Source of the DNA: an uncultured Hyphomicrobiales bacterium
GTDB lineage: Bacteria; Pseudomonadota; Alphaproteobacteria; Rhizobiales; Devosiaceae
Direction of reading: 5' to 3'
DNA: 64,000 nucleotides
Assembly (NCBI GenBank): GCA_903828145.1
Contig: CAIKKY010000007.1
Span: 248,001-312,000 of the forward strand
Below are positions 48,147 through 56,594 of this stretch, piece by piece; within the stretch, counting starts at the first letter, position 1; each line of letters opens with the position of its first letter. The notes beneath the pieces were generated by a model, which ran no database searches, was not told the DNA's origin, and saw only the letters and a program-made list of their open reading frames with translations. Both the position numbers and the translations under genes were made by a program.

Positions 48147-49445
48147 TTACTTGCCGATGCAAAAACCGGCGAACAGTCGGTCCAATACCATTTCTGCATC
48201 CAGCCGTCCAAGTAAGCGTTCGAGCGCTGCGGTGGCCTCGCGCAGGCTTTCGGCGGCCAATTCCAATGTGCCCCCGTTGCGCCTGGCTTCATCCACCAGA
48301 TTCAGCGCCCGCTGCATGGCCTGCACATCGCGCTCGTGGCTGACGAGAAGCGGCTCTCCTGACGGATTCTGGGCATCAAGATGCGCCTTGATCCGCTGCA
48401 GAAGCTCGTCAACGCCCTCGCCGCTGCGGGCAGAGAGCTGGAAATCACAATCGGGGAACCGGCCTAGGTCGAGTTTTGTGCCGACTCGCCAAATCGGCGC
48501 ATCGCTGCCCGGCGGCTCACCCTGGGGTTGGTCCGGCGCGACGAGCCACAGCACGAGATCGGCCTTACCGATGACCTCACGCGCCCGGCGCACACCTTCT
48601 GCCTCAGCCTTGCTCTCGGTGTCCCGCAACCCGGCAAGATCAGCGAACACCACAAGGTGCCCGCCAACTTCCAAAGATATATCTTTCGTGTCGCGGGTTG
48701 TGCCGGCCTCATCGGTGACAATAGCCACTTCGGAACCGGCTAAAGCGTTGAGCAGGCTTGATTTTCCAACGTTAGGCGCACCAGCGAGCGCAACGCGAAA
48801 CCCTTCGCGTACGGTTCGGGCTGCATCGGCGCCACGCAAGGCAGTCTGGAGTTGAGTTTGCAGAGCCGCCAGATCACGGTCGAGATAAGATATATCTTCT
48901 GACACATCGCCTTCGTCGGCGAAGTCCAGCCGGGCTTCAATCTCGGCCCGGATATCGAGCAGGCTTTCGCGCCACTCGGCAATCTGTCGGCTCAATCCCC
49001 CCTGCGCCCGGGCAAAAGCCTGTCGACGCTGGGCCTCGGTTTCAGCCGCCAGAAGGTCACCCAGGCCCTCAATTTCAGTGAGGTCGAGCTTGCCATTGAT
49101 AAAGGCACGGCGAGTGAACTCACCGGCTTCGGCCAGCCTGACCCCAGGGTGGCGCGAGAGGTCGCGCAACAGGCGGCGGACAACCGCTACTGAGCCATGT
49201 ACCTGAAGTTCGGCGCAGTCTTCGCCGGTGAAGCTCTGGGGCCCCGGCATCCAGGCCACAAGGCCGCGATCAAGAGCGTCGCCGTGGAGCGTGAGCGTGG
49301 TGAGCGTGAGCTGACGGGGCTTGGGCAATTGACCGGCGAGCGCCCGCAGCAATGGTTCGGCTTCAGGACCGGACAGGCGAATGACGGCAACACCCGAGGG
49401 AAGGGCGCCGGATGACAGCGCCACAATGGTATCGCCGTCAGCCAT
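48147..49445 (-). CDS. mnmE: tRNA modification GTPase MnmE (TrmE)
   Basis: The 432-residue GTPase works with MnmG in wobble uridine modification. It has an N-terminal folate-binding domain (FTRRAFINGKLDLTEIEGLGDLL), a G domain with GAPNVGKSSLLNAL, DEAGTTRDTK and a helical domain ending in the conserved C-terminal FCIGK with its catalytic cysteine. The ATG at 49445 follows the rho stop by four bases. Confidence 0.97.
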   Translation of the reverse strand: MADGDTIVALSSGALPSGVAVIRLSGPEAEPLLRALAGQLPKPRQLTLTTLTLHGDALDRGLVAWMPGPQSFTGEDCAELQVHGSVAVVRRLLRDLSRHPGVRLAEAGEFTRRAFINGKLDLTEIEGLGDLLAAETEAQRRQAFARAQGGLSRQIAEWRESLLDIRAEIEARLDFADEGDVSEDISYLDRDLAALQTQLQTALRGADAARTVREGFRVALAGAPNVGKSSLLNALAGSEVAIVTDEAGTTRDTKDISLEVGGHLVVFADLAGLRDTESKAEAEGVRRAREVIGKADLVLWLVAPDQPQGEPPGSDAPIWRVGTKLDLGRFPDCDFQLSARSGEGVDELLQRIKAHLDAQNPSGEPLLVSHERDVQAMQRALNLVDEARRNGGTLELAAESLREATAALERLLGRLDAEMVLDRLFAGFCIGK

Positions 49446-49449
49446 GGCG

Positions 49450-50715
49450 TCAGGTGTTCATCGACTCGAAGAAGTCCGAGTTCGTCTTGGTCTGGCGAAT
49501 CTTGTCCGTCAGGAATTCCATCGCATCGACGGTGCCCATCGGGTTGAGAATGCGGCGCAGCACATACATCTTGCGCAGGATATCCGGCTCGACGAGCAGT
49601 TCTTCCTTACGCGTCCCGGACTTGGTGACATCGAGCGCCGGGAAGATGCGCTTATCGGAAACCTTGCGATCGAGCACGATTTCCGAGTTACCGGTGCCCT
49701 TGAATTCTTCGAAAATCACTTCGTCCATACGGCTGCCGGTATCGATCAGGGCCGTAGAGATAATGGTCAGCGAGCCGCCGTCCTCAATATTGCGCGCGGC
49801 GCCGAAGAAGCGCTTTGGCCGCTGCAGGGCGTTGGCGTCCACACCACCGGTCAGCACCTTGCCGGAGCTTGGGACCACGGTGTTATAGGCACGACCAAGC
49901 CGAGTAATCGAATCGAGCAGAATCACCACGTCGCGCTTGTGTTCGACCAGACGCTTGGCCTTCTCGATTACCATTTCGGCCACCTGAACGTGGCGGCTTG
50001 CCGGCTCGTCGAAGGTTGAAGAGATAACTTCGCCACGCACGGAGCGCTGCATGTCGGTCACTTCTTCCGGCCGCTCATCGATCAACAGCACGATCAGATA
50101 GCATTCGGGATGATTGATCGCGATGGATTGCGCAATGTTCTGCAGCAGCACGGTCTTGCCGGTACGCGGCGGCGCAACGATCAGGGCGCGCTGGCCCTTG
50201 CCGAGCGGGGCCACCAGATCGAGCACACGGGCGCTCTTGTCCTTCACGGTGGGGTCCGGCAGCTCGAGCCGCAGCCGTTCTTCCGGGTAGAGCGGTGTCA
50301 GATTGTCGAAATTGATCTTGTGGCGGACCTTTTCCGGGTCCTCGAAATTGATGGTGTTGACCTTCACCAGCGCGAAATAGCGTTCGCCTTCGCGCGGTGA
50401 GCGGATCTGGCCCTCAACCGTATCGCCAGTGCGCAGCGAGAAACGGCGAATCTGCGAGGGGCTGACGTAAATATCATCAGGGCCGGGCAGGTAATTCGCA
50501 TCAGGCGAGCGCAGGAAGCCGAAGCCGTCAGGCAAGACCTCAACTACGCCTTCGCCGGTTATATCAACCTCGCGGGCAGCCAACTCCTTGAGAATCGCAA
50601 ATAGCAATTCCTGCTTACGCATGGTCGAAGCGCCTTCGACCTCATGCGCTTCGGCAAATTCGAGGAGTTCGGCCGGCGTCTTGGCCTTAAGCTCGCTGAG
50701 CTTGATGTTATCCAT
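49450..50715 (-). CDS. rho: Transcription termination factor Rho
   Basis: The 421-residue hexameric helicase ends untranslated transcripts. It opens [20 protein letters not shown], has the OSB/RNA-binding region [20 protein letters not shown], Walker [27 protein letters not shown] and the R-loop [14 protein letters not shown] region. I start at the ATG at 50715; an open extension of 42 codons upstream has no family likeness. It lies in the hemE-hemJ-rho-mnmE row. Confidence 0.97.
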   Translation of the reverse strand: MDNIKLSELKAKTPAELLEFAEAHEVEGASTMRKQELLFAILKELAAREVDITGEGVVEVLPDGFGFLRSPDANYLPGPDDIYVSPSQIRRFSLRTGDTVEGQIRSPREGERYFALVKVNTINFEDPEKVRHKINFDNLTPLYPEERLRLELPDPTVKDKSARVLDLVAPLGKGQRALIVAPPRTGKTVLLQNIAQSIAINHPECYLIVLLIDERPEEVTDMQRSVRGEVISSTFDEPASRHVQVAEMVIEKAKRLVEHKRDVVILLDSITRLGRAYNTVVPSSGKVLTGGVDANALQRPKRFFGAARNIEDGGSLTIISTALIDTGSRMDEVIFEEFKGTGNSEIVLDRKVSDKRIFPALDVTKSGTRKEELLVEPDILRKMYVLRRILNPMGTVDAMEFLTDKIRQTKTNSDFFESMNT

Positions 50716-50862
50716 GCACAAAACCCTGGGGGAACGACGGGGTGGGAAGATGAATGCGGAAGTAGGGGGATTTCCCGGGGGCGCTTCAACCGCGCATGTC
50801 ATCCGGGCGAGACAATGCTCACTTAGCCAAATTACGGGCACTGTTCAAGGCTGAAGTGACGC

Positions 50863-51288
50863 TTAGAACGGCTTCACGATGACAGCGATGACAATAATGA
50901 TGGCGAAAACGAAGGGGATTTCGTTGATGGCGCGGTAGAATTTGCCACTGCGCGTGTTGCGGTCGGCGGCGAAATCGCGGCGCAGGCGCCCGTAAAAGCC
51001 ATGCATGCCGGTTAACGCGATGACGAAAATCGCCTTCAGCCACATCCAGCCTTGCGAAAAATCTACGAGTCCAAACCCGAACGCCAGCCAGAGGCCGAAG
51101 ACCCAGCTGGCGACCATCGCAGGGGTCATGATCCCCCGATAGAGCCGCCGTTCCATGACCTTGAACGTCTCAGATTGCGCCGATCCTGCTGGCGCGTCAG
51201 CGTGATAGACAAAAAGGCGCGGCAGATAGAGCAGGCCCGCCATCCAGGCGATGATTGACAGCACGTGCAGTGCCTTGACCCAATCCAT
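50863..51288 (-). CDS. hemJ: Protoporphyrinogen IX oxidase HemJ
   Basis: HemJ oxidises protoporphyrinogen IX in bacteria lacking HemG/HemY-type oxidases. The 141-residue membrane protein has four helices, the conserved N-terminal WVKALHVLSIIAWMAGLLYLP with a haem-ligand histidine, YHADAP, and the C-terminal RAINEIPFVFAI. It follows hemE by one base, so the two haem steps are co-transcribed. There is a 147-base gap to rho. Confidence 0.93.
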   Translation of the reverse strand: MDWVKALHVLSIIAWMAGLLYLPRLFVYHADAPAGSAQSETFKVMERRLYRGIMTPAMVASWVFGLWLAFGFGLVDFSQGWMWLKAIFVIALTGMHGFYGRLRRDFAADRNTRSGKFYRAINEIPFVFAIIIVIAVIVKPF

Positions 51289-51289
51289 G

Positions 51290-52324
51290 TCAGCTCTCCC
51301 GGATGACGCGGAGCAGGCGCTCTACGTGGTCGATCGGTGTCTGGGGCACAATGCCGTGCCCGAGATTGAAGATATGCGGCCGGTCGCGGAAGGCAGCAAT
51401 GATGTCGCAAACCCGGGCGTCCATCTGGTCGCCGCCGGCCAGAAGCCGCAGCGGATCGAGATTGCCCTGGACCCCGAGTGTCTTCGGCAGTGATTGCGCA
51501 AAAGCAAGCGGCACCGCGTAATCGAGCCCGATGACATTAACCCCGGTTGCCGCGGCATAGGCCGGCAGATTACCCGCCGCACCGCGCGGAAACCCGATAA
51601 TTGGCGCGTTGGGAACGCGCTTTCGCAGCGCTTCAACGATCCGTCTGTTCGGCCCAATCACATACTCGCTGAACGCAACTTCATCGAGATTGAGGGCCCA
51701 GCTTTCAAACAGCTGCACCACATCAGCGCCAGCCCTAAATTGCGCTTCGAGGTAATCGACGCTGACATCGACCAGCATATCGATCAGCGATTTGAACGCT
51801 GCTGGTTCAGTCAGCGCGAAAATCCGCGCGGCCGCCTGATCAGCGCTGCCATGGCCGCCAATCATGTAGGTGGCAACGGTCCAGGGCGATCCGCAAAAGC
51901 CGATCAGTGTCGTCTCCGGTCTGATCGCCGCGCGAATGCGGCGCACCGATTCGAAAACCGGGCTCAGCTTTTCCAAAGCCTTCTCCGGTTTCAGCGCGGC
52001 CAGGGTTTGGTGTGTCACCGGATCGAGCACGGGACCTTCGCCCGTCTCAAACCGAACGGATTGGCCCATCGCGTCGGGAACAACGAGAATGTCGGAAAAC
52101 AGGATCGCTGCGTCGAGGTCAAAGCGCCGCAAGGGCTGCAACGTCACTTCTGTCGCGAGCTCTGGGGTGTAGCAAAGCTCGAGGAAATTCGTGGTTTTAG
52201 CCCGCACGGCGCGGTATTCCGGCAGATAGCGGCCGGCCTGCCGCATGATCCACACCGGCAGTCGCGATGTTGGTTTGCCCAATACCGCGTCCAGCAGAAC
52301 TTTCGGGACGGGAGCGGTGGTCAT
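51290..52324 (-). CDS. hemE: Uroporphyrinogen decarboxylase HemE
   Basis: HemE converts uroporphyrinogen III to coproporphyrinogen III. The 344-residue protein has PVWIMRQAGRYLPEYRAVR, LFSDILVVPDAMGQSVRFE with the catalytic aspartate, GFCGSPWTVATYMIGGHGS and the PRGAAGNLPAYA region. In Caulobacter and several relatives hemE borders the chromosomal replication origin, and the gap behind its start has DnaA-box-like sites here too. Confidence 0.97.
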   Translation of the reverse strand: MTTAPVPKVLLDAVLGKPTSRLPVWIMRQAGRYLPEYRAVRAKTTNFLELCYTPELATEVTLQPLRRFDLDAAILFSDILVVPDAMGQSVRFETGEGPVLDPVTHQTLAALKPEKALEKLSPVFESVRRIRAAIRPETTLIGFCGSPWTVATYMIGGHGSADQAAARIFALTEPAAFKSLIDMLVDVSVDYLEAQFRAGADVVQLFESWALNLDEVAFSEYVIGPNRRIVEALRKRVPNAPIIGFPRGAAGNLPAYAAATGVNVIGLDYAVPLAFAQSLPKTLGVQGNLDPLRLLAGGDQMDARVCDIIAAFRDRPHIFNLGHGIVPQTPIDHVERLLRVIRES

Positions 52325-52396
52325 CGGGTCTTGTCTAAGAAAGAGGAAAGACTCTGTATCTTTATTATCATAGCGGTGGTTTGCCGGAATTCATGG

Positions 52397-52405
52397 ATTT
52401 CCACA
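52397..52405 (+). promoter_or_regulatory. DnaA-box-like site (one mismatch)
   Basis: ATTTCCACA differs from the relaxed DnaA box TTWTNCACA only at the first base. It is closest to the AT-rich tract of the putative origin. Confidence 0.45.
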
Positions 52406-52452
52406 ACGGCAAATCACCTTGCCCGACGCGACACGCGGTCTCGGGGCTGGGG

Positions 52453-52461
52453 TGTGGATAG
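52453..52461 (-). promoter_or_regulatory. DnaA-box-like site (one mismatch)
   Basis: TGTGGATAG reads CTATCCACA on the minus strand, one base away from the consensus TTATCCACA. Confidence 0.5.
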
Positions 52462-52500
52462 CCGCTGTGCTGAAAGGGGACGACCGGCTGAAGCGGCCCG

Positions 52501-52515
52501 TTAACCGGCTGTTTA
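52501..52515 (+). promoter_or_regulatory. CtrA-like binding site in the putative origin
   Basis: TTAACCGGCTGTTTA has the TTAA-N7-TTAA form with one mismatch in the second half. CtrA represses replication at Caulobacter origins, so the location is suggestive. A further GTTAAC occurs at about 52623. Confidence 0.45.
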
Positions 52516-52540
52516 CCATAGGCGCAGAAAGGCACAGGCG

Positions 52541-52549
52541 TGTGGATAA
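52541..52549 (-). promoter_or_regulatory. Exact DnaA box
   Basis: TGTGGATAA reads TTATCCACA on the minus strand, a perfect match to the high-affinity DnaA box. It lies 26 bases after the CtrA-like site. Confidence 0.75.
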
Positions 52550-52715
52550 GACACCGCCGGACCTAGAGGTTGTCCCCGCTCTTTGCCCTCTCGTCGTAAA
52601 TTCCGTCCCCAGCGGTGAACCTGTTAACGGTTTGACCCCTCAGTGGGCATAAGTCGGTGTTTCGCAAACAGGCCGGTGTTTTGCACCGGCTTCCACCTTG
52701 AGACATCAAGGACAG

Positions 52716-52724
52716 TGTGGAAAA
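52716..52724 (-). promoter_or_regulatory. DnaA-box-like site just before maf
   Basis: TGTGGAAAA reads TTTTCCACA on the minus strand, which fits TTWTNCACA. It lies eight bases before the maf start codon and could also affect maf expression. Confidence 0.5.
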
Positions 52725-52732
52725 CCAAAGCC

Positions 52733-53338
52733 ATGCTGATCCTTGCGTCACAGAGTGCTGCACGAAACGCCCTGCTCCACGGGGCCGGTGTGCGATTCGA
52801 AGCGCGTCCAGCCCAAATCGACGAGCGGGCGCTTGAACGTTCTGGCCTGGGGAAAGTTCCACCTGGTCTCGCCGTTGCGCAGTCCCTCGCTCTTGCCAAG
52901 GCTAAAGCCGTGTCCGCCGCTGAGTCGGGGGCCCTGGTCATTGGTTGCGATCAGACCCTGACGCTCGATGATCGGTTGTTTCATAAGCCAGACTCCATGG
53001 CAGAAGTGCGCGCGCAGCTTCTCGCTTTGCGCGGGCGCACGCACCGACTGACCTCAGCCATCAGTCTCGTGCGCGACGGACGTGAGATCTGGGCTGGTTT
53101 TGAGACCGCAGACCTGACTCTGCGCACATTCAGCGAAGCGGAGCTTGATTGGGTCATCCACATTGAAGGCCGGTCCTTGCTGGCATGCGTGGGTGCGTAC
53201 CGGCTCGAAGGCGCATCAATCTGCCTTTTCGAGCGGATCGAGGGCGACTATTTCAACATTTTAGGGCTGCCGTTATTGCCGCTGCTCGCGGCCCTGCGCC
53301 AACATGCGCCCGAAACGCTGGAGTCCGCTGCGCCATGA
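52733..53338 (+). CDS. maf: Maf-family nucleoside triphosphate pyrophosphatase
   Basis: The 201-residue protein cleaves non-canonical or modified nucleotides. It starts LILASQSAARNALLHGAG, with FEARPAQIDERALE, GCDQTLTLDDRLFHKP and the C-terminal LEGASICLFERIEGDYFNILGLP. The ATG at 52733 marks the start; an upstream open extension covers the putative origin. The GCDQ motif resembles the YceF-type subgroup more than the YhdE-type, but this is uncertain. Confidence 0.92.
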   Translation: MLILASQSAARNALLHGAGVRFEARPAQIDERALERSGLGKVPPGLAVAQSLALAKAKAVSAAESGALVIGCDQTLTLDDRLFHKPDSMAEVRAQLLALRGRTHRLTSAISLVRDGREIWAGFETADLTLRTFSEAELDWVIHIEGRSLLACVGAYRLEGASICLFERIEGDYFNILGLPLLPLLAALRQHAPETLESAAP

Positions 53339-54156
53339 AAAAGGCTTTTGTCATCGGCCACCCGATCACGCATTCGCGGTCGCCTCTGATCCATGGCGAG
53401 TGGCTCAAGGCGAACGCCATTGCGGGAAGCTATGAGGCCTTCGATGTTGCGCCTGAGGCGTTGTCGAGTTTTGTCGCTCGCCTCCGGGCCGGGGAGTTTG
53501 TGGGCGGCAATGTGACCGTGCCCCACAAAGAGGCGGTGTTTGCCCTCTGCGACCGTGTCGATGATCAGGCCCGCAAGATTGGCGCAGTCAACACGCTGGT
53601 GCTCGATGGGGGAAAGGTGCGCGGTTTCAACACCGATTACCTTGGGTTTCTGGGCAATCTTGATCAAAACGCTCCCGGTTGGGATCGGGGATTGACGAGC
53701 GCTATTGTCCTCGGTGCCGGAGGTGCGTCGCGCGCCATCCTGCTCGCCCTCATCGAACGGGGGGTTAAAACCATTCACCTGCTCAATCGGACGGTATCGA
53801 AGGCGCAGTCCCTCGCGGCCGAATTTGGCTCCAGCGTCGTGCCTGGGCCGCTGTCCGCGTTCAATACGCTGGCCCCGAATACAGCCCTCGTGGTCAATGC
53901 CAGCTCAATCGGCATGCACGAGACCCGGTTTGAGGGTATCGATCTCGCCAGATTGCCGAAATCGGCGCTGGTCACCGATATCGTCTATGTGCCGCTGGTG
54001 ACGCCGCTGCTGGCCGAGGCGCGGGCCTCTGGGCTGCGCGTCCTTGATGGACTCGGTATGCTGCTCCATCAGGCTGTGCCCGGGTTTGAAGCCTGGTTTG
54101 GGGTCCGGCCGGTGGTAACACCGGATTTGCGCCGACTGGTGGAGGCAACGCTCTGA
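53335..54156 (+). CDS. aroE: Shikimate dehydrogenase
   Basis: AroE reduces 3-dehydroshikimate with NADPH in aromatic amino acid synthesis. The 273-residue sequence has FVIGHPITHSRSPLIHGEWL, the catalytic lysine in GGNVTVPHKEAVF, NTDYLGFLGNL, the NADP loop VLGAGGASRAILLAL and the final LGMLLHQAVPGFEAWFG. Its ATG overlaps the maf stop by four bases (ATGA). Confidence 0.96.
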   Translation: MKKAFVIGHPITHSRSPLIHGEWLKANAIAGSYEAFDVAPEALSSFVARLRAGEFVGGNVTVPHKEAVFALCDRVDDQARKIGAVNTLVLDGGKVRGFNTDYLGFLGNLDQNAPGWDRGLTSAIVLGAGGASRAILLALIERGVKTIHLLNRTVSKAQSLAAEFGSSVVPGPLSAFNTLAPNTALVVNASSIGMHETRFEGIDLARLPKSALVTDIVYVPLVTPLLAEARASGLRVLDGLGMLLHQAVPGFEAWFGVRPVVTPDLRRLVEATL

Positions 54157-54743
54157 TGTTCGCCTTGGGCCTCACAGGATCGATCGCCACCGGAAAGTCC
54201 ACCGCCCTCAAGGTCTTTGCCGATCTCGGTATCCCCGTGTTTTCCGCCGATGATGCCGTACACGCGCTCTATCGTGGCGCTGCCGTCGCCCCCATCGCGG
54301 CGCTCTTTCCCGGTGTTGCCAAAAATGGCGAGATTGATCGCGCCGCGCTGAGCCGCCAGCTGGTTGCTGACCCGACGCAGCTCAAGGCGCTGGAAAAAAT
54401 CGTGCATCCACTGGTCCGCGCACAGATCGATGCCTTCCTCGAAGATGCCCGCCAGCGCGGCGTGCCACTAGCGGTGGTGGATATTCCGCTGCTTTATGAG
54501 CGCAACATCGATTGGGGCTTCGACGCCGTGCTCGTCACGACCGTTGATTCCGCTGAACAGGCCCGTCGCGCGCTGGCGCGTCCCGGCATGAGTGTGGATA
54601 AGCTCCACGCCATCCTTGCCCGGCAAATGCCGCAATCGGAAAAGATCGCGCGGGCCGATTATGTGCTCGATACCGCCCAGCCGACAGCCGCCAATCGCGC
54701 GGCGCTTGAAGCGCTGGTCGCCAAACTGACGGGGCGTTCATGA
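54156..54743 (+). CDS. coaE: Dephospho-CoA kinase
   Basis: CoaE phosphorylates dephospho-CoA in the last step of coenzyme A synthesis. The 195-residue protein has the Walker A LTGSIATGKSTALKVF, DADDAVH-type VFSADDAVHALY, and the lid region VVDIPLLYERN with R of the LARPGMS segment. It starts one base before the aroE stop ends and overlaps dnaQ by four bases. Confidence 0.95.
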   Translation: MFALGLTGSIATGKSTALKVFADLGIPVFSADDAVHALYRGAAVAPIAALFPGVAKNGEIDRAALSRQLVADPTQLKALEKIVHPLVRAQIDAFLEDARQRGVPLAVVDIPLLYERNIDWGFDAVLVTTVDSAEQARRALARPGMSVDKLHAILARQMPQSEKIARADYVLDTAQPTAANRAALEALVAKLTGRS

Positions 54744-55447
54744 CTCGCGAAATCGTCCTCGATACCGAAACCACCGGGCTGTCGCCCGCCACCGGCGATC
54801 GCGTGGTTGAAATCGGCTGCGTGGAGCTGATCAACCACATCCCCACCGGGCGCCACTGGCACGAGTATCTCAACCCGGATCGTTCAATGCCCGAGGAGGC
54901 ATTCCGGGTGCATGGGCTCTCAGGGGAATTTCTCGCGGATAAGCCCCGCTTCGGTGAACGGGTCGAGAGCTTTCTCGATTTCATCGGCGATGCCACGCTG
55001 GTTATTCACAACGCGCCTTTCGACATGGGTTTCCTCAACCACGAGCTGGAGCGGATCAAGCGGCCGTCGCTGGGCAATGCAGTGATCGATACCGTCACGG
55101 TGGCGCGCGGCAAGCATCCGGGCGCGCGTGTCAGTCTTGATGCCTTGTGCAAGCACTATGGCATCGATAACTCGGCGCGCACGCTGCATGGCGCCCTGCT
55201 CGACAGCCAGATCCTCGCTGAAGTCTATCTGGAGTTGATCGGGGGCCGTCAGGTGGGCTTGAGCCTCATGGCGGAGGCCCGCTCGAGTGCGGCGATTTTC
55301 GCGGCGCGCACACCGGCCCGTGTGCGGCCATCGCCGCTGGTGGCCCGCGTCACCGAGGCCGAGATTGTGGCCCATGATAAGCTGATCGCTTCGCTGGGGA
55401 GCGAAGCGATCTGGTTGAGCTACGACGAAAAAGTCGAAACGACTTAA
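54740..55447 (+). CDS. dnaQ: DNA polymerase III epsilon subunit (3'-5' exonuclease)
   Basis: DnaQ is the proofreading exonuclease of the replicase. The 235-residue protein has Exo I in IVLDTETTGLSPATGDRVV, Exo II in VIHNAPFDMGFLNHEL and Exo III in HGALLDSQILAEVYLEL, with the conserved Asp/Glu/His residues. A C-terminal tail would bind the polymerase alpha subunit. It is the last gene of maf-aroE-coaE-dnaQ and ends in a four-base convergent overlap with secB. Confidence 0.96.
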   Translation: MTREIVLDTETTGLSPATGDRVVEIGCVELINHIPTGRHWHEYLNPDRSMPEEAFRVHGLSGEFLADKPRFGERVESFLDFIGDATLVIHNAPFDMGFLNHELERIKRPSLGNAVIDTVTVARGKHPGARVSLDALCKHYGIDNSARTLHGALLDSQILAEVYLELIGGRQVGLSLMAEARSSAAIFAARTPARVRPSPLVARVTEAEIVAHDKLIASLGSEAIWLSYDEKVETT

Positions 55448-55935
55448 GCGGGCTGGCCGTTCGCGGCCTGCTGCGACTGCAGGCTCTTCAGGTTCTGGAT
55501 ATAGAGCTGGTTGAAATCGACCGGCTCCATCATCAGCGGCGGGAAGCCGCCGAGCTGCACCGTCTGCGCCAGCACGTGGCGGGCAAACGGGAACAGCATG
55601 CGCGGGCATTCAATCATCAACAGCGGCGGCAGGCTGGCTTCCGGGATATTCTTCAACCGGAACAGCCCGCCATAGGCCAGCTCGACATTGAACAGCACCT
55701 GGGCTTCGCGTTCGGCCTTGGCGGTGATGTTGATTTCGACGGCATACAGGTCATCGGCCTGCTTCTTCACGCCGACGTTGATGCCAACGGCAAAATTGGG
55801 GTTCTGACCGCCCAGCATCACGCTCCCCGGCGCACCGGGATTCTCGAAGCTGAGGTCACGGATATACTGGCCCATCAGGCTATAGCTCGGCGCGTCGGCC
55901 GGATTGATCTGCGGGGTCGCGGCTTCATCGGCCAT
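55444..55935 (-). CDS. secB: Protein-export chaperone SecB
   Basis: The 163-residue tetrameric chaperone keeps preproteins unfolded for SecA. It has YIRDLSFENPGAP, VEINITAKAEREAQVLFNVELAYGGLF and ECPRMLFPFARHVLAQTV with GFPPLMMEPVDF. The acidic/alanine N-terminus precedes the SYSLMGQYIRD region. Convergent with dnaQ; an 86-base gap then separates it from fxsA. Confidence 0.96.
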   Translation of the reverse strand: MADEAATPQINPADAPSYSLMGQYIRDLSFENPGAPGSVMLGGQNPNFAVGINVGVKKQADDLYAVEINITAKAEREAQVLFNVELAYGGLFRLKNIPEASLPPLLMIECPRMLFPFARHVLAQTVQLGGFPPLMMEPVDFNQLYIQNLKSLQSQQAANGQPA

Positions 55936-56021
55936 GTGCGGTCTTCCTTGTGGGGGAAACTATCGCCGGGGTGGCTAGCATCTTTGCGGGCGGCGAACAA
56001 GCACACCACGGGGGCAGGGGC

Positions 56022-56456
56022 TCAGTCTGGCCGCCACTTATCGGTCTCAAGATCAATCGTTGCACTCTGCTCTGTGCTGCTCGAAAATGCGCTCGCGCCC
56101 ACCACGGTCAGCCGGGTGCGGAGATAGGCATAAATGAGCGTGCGCACCGGCGGGATCATCAGCAGAATGCCCAGGAGGTCGGTGAAGTAGCCGGGGGTGA
56201 TCATCAGCACCCCGGCCACCGAAACCATCATGGCATCGGCCAGCGCGCGGGCCGGCAGCTGCCCACGGCTCGTCGCAGTCTGGATTTCGCGCCACAGCGC
56301 AAGCCCCTGGTGACGCAACAGCAACGAGCCGACAATGGCCGTCAGCACTACGCCGAAAAGCGTCGGCCACAGGCCGATGGCATTGCCGATCACGATAAAG
56401 AACGCGATCTCGATCAGCGGCACGGCCATGAAGATCACAAACAGCAGGCGACCCAT
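56022..56456 (-). CDS. fxsA: FxsA-family inner-membrane protein
   Basis: The 144-residue protein matches FxsA, with FVIFMAVPLIEIAFFIVIG, LWPTLFGVVLTAIVGSLLLRHQG, MMVSVAGVLMITPGYFTDL and a short cytoplasmic tail. FxsA overproduction counters phage F exclusion of T7 in E. coli; its normal role is not known. I chose the ATG at 56456, where the membrane protein begins. It diverges from the Tim44-like gene. Confidence 0.9.
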   Translation of the reverse strand: MGRLLFVIFMAVPLIEIAFFIVIGNAIGLWPTLFGVVLTAIVGSLLLRHQGLALWREIQTATSRGQLPARALADAMMVSVAGVLMITPGYFTDLLGILLMIPPVRTLIYAYLRTRLTVVGASAFSSSTEQSATIDLETDKWRPD

Positions 56457-56594
56457 AATCTGTCTCTTTTCGGCGTTCGTATGATTTGTGTGTAACGTCA
56501 ACTGGTTTTGGGCTGATGAGCCCCTTATATAGGAAGCGATGTCCGGTCTGGCGACCCGGGTTCCCAATTTAGCCGCAGGTGCGAGAGTAGACCG

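Larger units (their letters stand above)
52325..52732. other. Putative chromosomal replication origin (oriC) between hemE and maf
   Basis: This 408-base gap has no convincing gene. It holds one exact DnaA box and three one-mismatch or relaxed boxes, a CtrA-like site, an AT-rich tract at about 52355-52373 beside hemE, a GACTC (GANTC methylation) site at 52350-52354 and a short hairpin at 52672-52690. The flanking genes diverge from it, as expected where replication forks leave an origin. Its location beside hemE, next to the ParABS cluster, fits the known origin of Caulobacter. Function is inferred, not demonstrated. Confidence 0.75.

Noticed and set aside
52419-52652. Short open frame in the hemE-maf gap
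   Set aside because: It has no ribosome site, overlaps the DnaA box and CtrA-like site, and has no recognisable domain. The gap is better explained as regulatory/origin DNA.
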